7,465 nucleotides of DNA, taken from Candidatus Magasanikbacteria bacterium RIFCSPLOWO2_02_FULL_44_11. Its GTDB lineage: Bacteria; Patescibacteriota; Patescibacteriia; Magasanikbacterales; GWA2-37-8. The translations under genes were made by a program, and so were the position numbers. The stretch lies in assembly GCA_001783035.1 (NCBI GenBank), contig MFQK01000011.1, positions 1 through 7,465 on the forward strand, read 5' to 3'. Positions 4,854 through 7,465 of this stretch are shown here, piece after piece. The notes beneath the pieces are model-generated. The model was given only the letters and a program-made list of their open reading frames with translations, made no database searches and was not told the origin of the DNA. Numbering within the stretch: the first letter of the stretch is position 1; each line of letters opens with the position of its first letter.

Positions 4854-6638
4854 TTAAGATCGTCTTAAAATTTCTTCCATACGTTTTGCCCAGCCCAACG
4901 ACTCAAGCACCTTCCACAGCGATCGCTCCTTAATTTCTTCAATATCATCTAGCCCGAGATCGTCTTGAATAAAATCCATGTAGACTTCCATGGCATGGTG
5001 CAAATCTTTCTTCTCATCATCTCGCAATGAAGAATAAAAATCTCGCAAACTGGCAAAATCATTTTTAATATCCCTTTCAATAAAGTCGTCCATAAAAGCG
5101 TATCCAACATGCTCCACCAGATCACCAAAACCACGCTGATTACCACACCTTTCCGCCAATTCATCAATAAGACGAATGTACTCCCGTTTGTCTTCAAGCG
5201 ACAAGAGGCCGACCGCCATTGTTTTAGCCACCAACCCTCCGATCAATGATGTGGCCCGGGTACTGATTTTGTTTTTCAAAGTCGGCGTCAAATAATCAGG
5301 TTTCTGTCGCAATAAATTGACCCCACCACGCAAATCATCCAGACTATAAAACTCCGTCAAACTTTGCAGGATTTCATTTTCAACTAACAATTCCTGCCCA
5401 TAGTATTCACCCAAAAAAGCAGCGATGTGGCGATATTGCATCGGACGAAGTACATAGAAGAGAGTTTCAACTTCGTCGCGCGCTTTCCCGCCTATTGATT
5501 CGGCTATCTGGAGATACTTCTGAATCTTCTCCACCGTCTCCACAAAACGTCTTATTATTTCTTCTTCTAAGCTTTGCAAAACAGATTTTAATTTTTCATC
5601 ATCAGTTACCTTTTTTTCTAATTTGATTGTTCTAACCAGTTCAACCGCATCGTTGCCTGCCGTATTAAAAGGCCAGGCCTTTTTCTCAAAATGAGAAGCA
5701 GGAAATTTTTCATATATAAATCCTTGCTCTTCCGCTTGTTCAAAAGCAGCCACTATTTCGCCGTGTAAGAGGTCGACATACTGACGCACGGAAGAAAGGT
5801 GTCGTAGTGAGCTTTTTAAAATATTTTCCGGCGCGGATAACGTGCGGCAATGCGTGTAATTTTTTAAATTTCTCAAGAAACGATCAATCGGTCTTCCAAT
5901 TGCTACACTGCCCTCAGTTAGATTATGAATGTTCTCGTGATGAATTGTTGATTGTTCATCAGAATAATTACGGTGACGGATAATATTAATCGGCGTGCCT
6001 CCAAAATGGAGTCCGACACTTTTCTTCCCAAAGATCCGATCATATTCATTTCCAGCCACCACAATACTCACGCTAAAAGGACCATGGACCACCCGGACAA
6101 CGTGTTCAGCGCTTAAATCCTTTAACATTGGGTATGTTTCCTTCAATTTCTTGATTGCTTCTGCGTCATCCGTAGGAATTATTAACAACTCTTCATGCTT
6201 TTCTAAGAGCGTCTCAATGCATTTTCGGATACGCGCCATAAATAAAACATGTTCAGCGGTGTCCAATAAAATTTCTCGCTGTTCATATAATGTTTCAATT
6301 TGCTCGAATACCTCTGCTGCACCCTCTTGATTAGTTTCGTCCTCACCAGGCAAGGACTCATAAACTTCATTAATTTTTTTTTCGATAGCAAGAACTTGCC
6401 CAGCCTTATCCAACGTGTCCGAACCAAAATAATGCGAAACTTGATTCCAAATTTGATCAATTTTATTTTTGAAGTCAACCTCGTCAGGCGCTATTAATTC
6501 ACTTTGATCAATTAAAAAATTAACGCATTGCACCTTTTGTTTAAGTTCACCCAACAATGCACTACGTCTTTCTTTCCAAATTCCATCACGCTCGATAACC
6601 TTACCCCACAACTGCTCCGACATCGTTCGATCGCGCAT
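4854..6638 (-). CDS. Large uncharacterised protein with an HExxH zinc-metallopeptidase motif
   Basis: I do not recognise a named family for this 594-aa protein. Residues 230-242 read STIHHENIHNLTE, containing H234-E235-x-x-H238, the zinc-binding and catalytic motif of many metallopeptidases. A helix 56 residues downstream, DLLHGEIVAAFEQ (289-301), offers E294 as the third zinc ligand, which would make it a gluzincin-type enzyme. The region just before (SVSIVVAGNEYDRIFG, VGLHFGGTPINIIRH) looks like the strands that flank such a site. Residues 1-165 and 340-594 are strongly charged and helical, with likely coiled-coil stretches (about 80-155 and 340-385). No signal peptide or membrane segment is evident, so an intracellular role or non-classical export is inferred. 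M6 (6621-6623) is an alternative start; the M1 start fits a promoter with a leader of about 20 nt. The motif could be coincidental, but its helix context argues against that. Confidence 0.65.
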   Translation of the reverse strand: MRDRTMSEQLWGKVIERDGIWKERRSALLGELKQKVQCVNFLIDQSELIAPDEVDFKNKIDQIWNQVSHYFGSDTLDKAGQVLAIEKKINEVYESLPGEDETNQEGAAEVFEQIETLYEQREILLDTAEHVLFMARIRKCIETLLEKHEELLIIPTDDAEAIKKLKETYPMLKDLSAEHVVRVVHGPFSVSIVVAGNEYDRIFGKKSVGLHFGGTPINIIRHRNYSDEQSTIHHENIHNLTEGSVAIGRPIDRFLRNLKNYTHCRTLSAPENILKSSLRHLSSVRQYVDLLHGEIVAAFEQAEEQGFIYEKFPASHFEKKAWPFNTAGNDAVELVRTIKLEKKVTDDEKLKSVLQSLEEEIIRRFVETVEKIQKYLQIAESIGGKARDEVETLFYVLRPMQYRHIAAFLGEYYGQELLVENEILQSLTEFYSLDDLRGGVNLLRQKPDYLTPTLKNKISTRATSLIGGLVAKTMAVGLLSLEDKREYIRLIDELAERCGNQRGFGDLVEHVGYAFMDDFIERDIKNDFASLRDFYSSLRDDEKKDLHHAMEVYMDFIQDDLGLDDIEEIKERSLWKVLESLGWAKRMEEILRRS

Positions 6639-6664
6639 ACAAATTAAATATAATTACAGCAATT

Positions 6665-6693
6665 ATTGTACGCCAGGTACTAACGATTAGCAA
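6665..6693 (-). promoter_or_regulatory. Predicted promoter of the HExxH-protein gene
   Basis: On the minus strand TTGCTA (-35, 6688-6693), a 17-base spacer and TACAAT (-10, 6665-6670). Transcription would start near 6658, about 20 nt before the ATG at 6638. No Shine-Dalgarno sequence is visible in that leader. It is back to back with the tRNA-Arg(TCG) promoter. Confidence 0.6.
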
Positions 6694-6727
6694 CATCTGT
6701 CCGTGTGCGGGGCTGCCGCTAATAAGA

Positions 6728-6756
6728 TTGATTATTTAATGATTTTGTGCTACACT
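6728..6756 (+). promoter_or_regulatory. Predicted promoter of tRNA-Arg(TCG)
   Basis: TTGATT (6728-6733), a 17-base spacer and TACACT (6751-6756) with an extended -10 TGC (6748-6750). The start at about 6763 lies three bases before the mature 5' end of the tRNA. Confidence 0.7.
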
Positions 6757-6765
6757 CCACCGCAT

Positions 6766-6837
6766 GCCTCTATAGTTCAACGGATAGAATATCAGGCTTC
6801 GAACCTGAAGATGGGGGTTCGATTCCCTCTGGAGGCA
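6766..6837 (+). tRNA. tRNA-Arg (anticodon TCG), likely attachment site
   Basis: A full cloverleaf: acceptor GCCTCTA/TGGAGGC, D-stem GTTC/GAAT with one wobble, anticodon stem TCAGG/CCTGA around CTTCGAA with anticodon TCG at 6799-6801, T-stem GGGGG/CCCTC around TTCGATT, discriminator A. It reads CGA and, depending on wobble modification, other CGN codons. CCA is not encoded. The serine recombinase gene on the opposite strand ends inside it, so its 3' half is probably the attachment core of an element lying to the right. Confidence 0.94.
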
Positions 6838-7465
6838 CGCAAGTTCACACTATGACGTTTTAAGAGGGCACTATAGCCCTCTTTTGCGTTATAGTTAGTA
6901 ATAATTCCGTCCTTAAAATTGAGTTCGTAAAATACGTTTGTTGCCATTTCTCGCTTTTCACTATCGAGAGCGTTTTTATAGTATATCTTAGCCTCTTTTA
7001 CGAGTTCGGAAAAAGAAATGACAGTATCTAACATTTCTTTTGCTGAAATATTTTGAGAAGATAATTTTTCTTCAACTTGTTTGAGCTCGTTTTGTAGCCG
7101 TTCATTGTCAATCATAAACTGTTCAATTGTGTAAACATTGGTACGAAGCAAAGTTATTTTGTTTTGTTCTAAATATCTTAAATCGTCGGTGATACGTTGA
7201 CGCTGTTTTTCAAGTGTGCCGGTTTCAAATTGACGCTTCTTTTCTACCACATCATAAAGTTCGTCTTTGGCTCGTGCTTCAATCTCTGCTAATTCTGTAT
7301 CAGAAAAATGTATTTTTTCCATAATGTCTGCGACTGTATCGTCAACGGTGTTTTCTTTTAAATTTCGGTCGGTACTGTTGCAAGTGCTTAAACAATTGCA
7401 ACGGTAGTAATTATTACCTTTCTGTTCATACGGAGAATAAAGACGTCCACATGTACAACGCACAA
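6792..7465 (-). CDS. Large serine recombinase / integrase, C-terminal part (cut by window edge)
   Basis: Large serine recombinases cut and rejoin DNA at attachment sites to integrate or excise mobile elements. Only the C-terminal part is here; the reading frame is open at 7465, so the catalytic N-terminal domain lies outside. The visible part begins with a recombinase zinc-ribbon: RCTCG, then YYRCNCLSTC about 15 residues later (Cys at 3, 5, 22, 24, 28 counting from codon 7461-7463). A long charged coiled-coil segment follows (about 55-135), then a closing strand region (about 170-205). The GTG at 7461-7463 is an internal Val codon, not a start. The final residues (ASRGNRTPIFRFEA) are the antisense reading of tRNA-Arg(TCG), with the stop inside the tRNA. 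This tail has replaced the element's own ending or was selected with it. The gene is visibly AT-richer than rsmE or rnc, fitting horizontal transfer. Confidence 0.85.
   Translation of the reverse strand, partial: VRCTCGRLYSPYEQKGNNYYRCNCLSTCNSTDRNLKENTVDDTVADIMEKIHFSDTELAEIEARAKDELYDVVEKKRQFETGTLEKQRQRITDDLRYLEQNKITLLRTNVYTIEQFMIDNERLQNELKQVEEKLSSQNISAKEMLDTVISFSELVKEAKIYYKNALDSEKREMATNVFYELNFKDGIITNYNAKEGYSALLKRHSVNLRASRGNRTPIFRFEA
6862..6885 (+). terminator. Intrinsic terminator of tRNA-Arg(TCG), inside the recombinase gene
   Basis: AAGAGGGC (6862-6869) pairs perfectly with GCCCTCTT (6876-6883) around a six-base loop, and the run of T continues to 6885. It starts 25 nt after the tRNA and is oriented to end tRNA transcription. 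The same bases encode the KEGYSALLK stretch of the recombinase on the other strand, so the terminator belongs to the incoming element rather than to the original tRNA locus. Confidence 0.75.

Noticed and set aside
5995..6330. 111-codon plus-strand open frame within the HExxH-protein gene
   Set aside because: It is antisense to a much longer frame with a promoter and motif, has no start signal, and its composition (Ser, Asn, Cys, Ile) is typical of shadow translation.
7461..7463. GTG as the start of a 223-aa zinc-ribbon protein
   Set aside because: The frame stays open to the window edge, and the zinc-ribbon with coiled coil is the standard C-terminal part of a large serine recombinase, so this codon is internal Val.
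1..7465. CRISPR array or tandem repeat array
   Set aside because: I saw no regularly spaced repeats of 20-40 bases anywhere; recurring motifs are limited to tRNA T-loops and the short repeats reported.

Overview
The window looks like part of the chromosome of a Candidate Phyla Radiation (Patescibacteria) bacterium, probably of the Parcubacteria type. The reasons are the style of the L32 protein (it starts MGLPGHRRTS, followed by an Arg/Lys-rich stretch), the compact rpmF-nusB-rnc operon, the lack of recognisable Shine-Dalgarno sequences at the inspected starts, tRNA genes without encoded CCA, and an assignable FemAB-family ligase. TAA, TAG and TGA all act as stops, so the standard bacterial code fits. 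The phylum is inferred from sequence style, not from a search.

Layout. Positions 1-95 hold a perfect 24-bp inverted repeat touching the window edge, directly beside the 3' end of a minus-strand tRNA-Arg(CCG). Then come two minus-strand genes: a FemAB-family aminoacyl transferase (peptidoglycan cross-bridge type) and rsmE (16S rRNA m3U1498 methyltransferase). A compact divergent promoter region (about 2006-2169) separates them from the plus-strand operon rpmF-nusB-rnc. That operon joins ribosome assembly (L32), rRNA antitermination (NusB) and rRNA processing (RNase III), and its genes are separated by identical three-base gaps. A tRNA-Lys(CTT) with its own promoter follows.

From about 3717 to 6765 the content changes. 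Two convergent genes of unrecognised family share one bidirectional terminator, and each has its own good sigma70-type promoter. The plus-strand gene (320 aa) has a helical N-terminal half and a C-terminal half that reads like an ADP-ribosyltransferase fold, with a possible H-Y-E triad. The minus-strand gene (594 aa) carries an HExxH zinc-metallopeptidase motif and a plausible downstream Glu ligand. These two are the best candidates here for undescribed biology.

The right end has a plus-strand tRNA-Arg(TCG) with promoter and terminator. Overlapping it on the minus strand is the C-terminal part of a large serine recombinase, running off the window. Its last 15 or so residues are read antisense through the tRNA, the usual sign of an integrative element whose attachment site is the tRNA gene. 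The element should continue to the right of the window.
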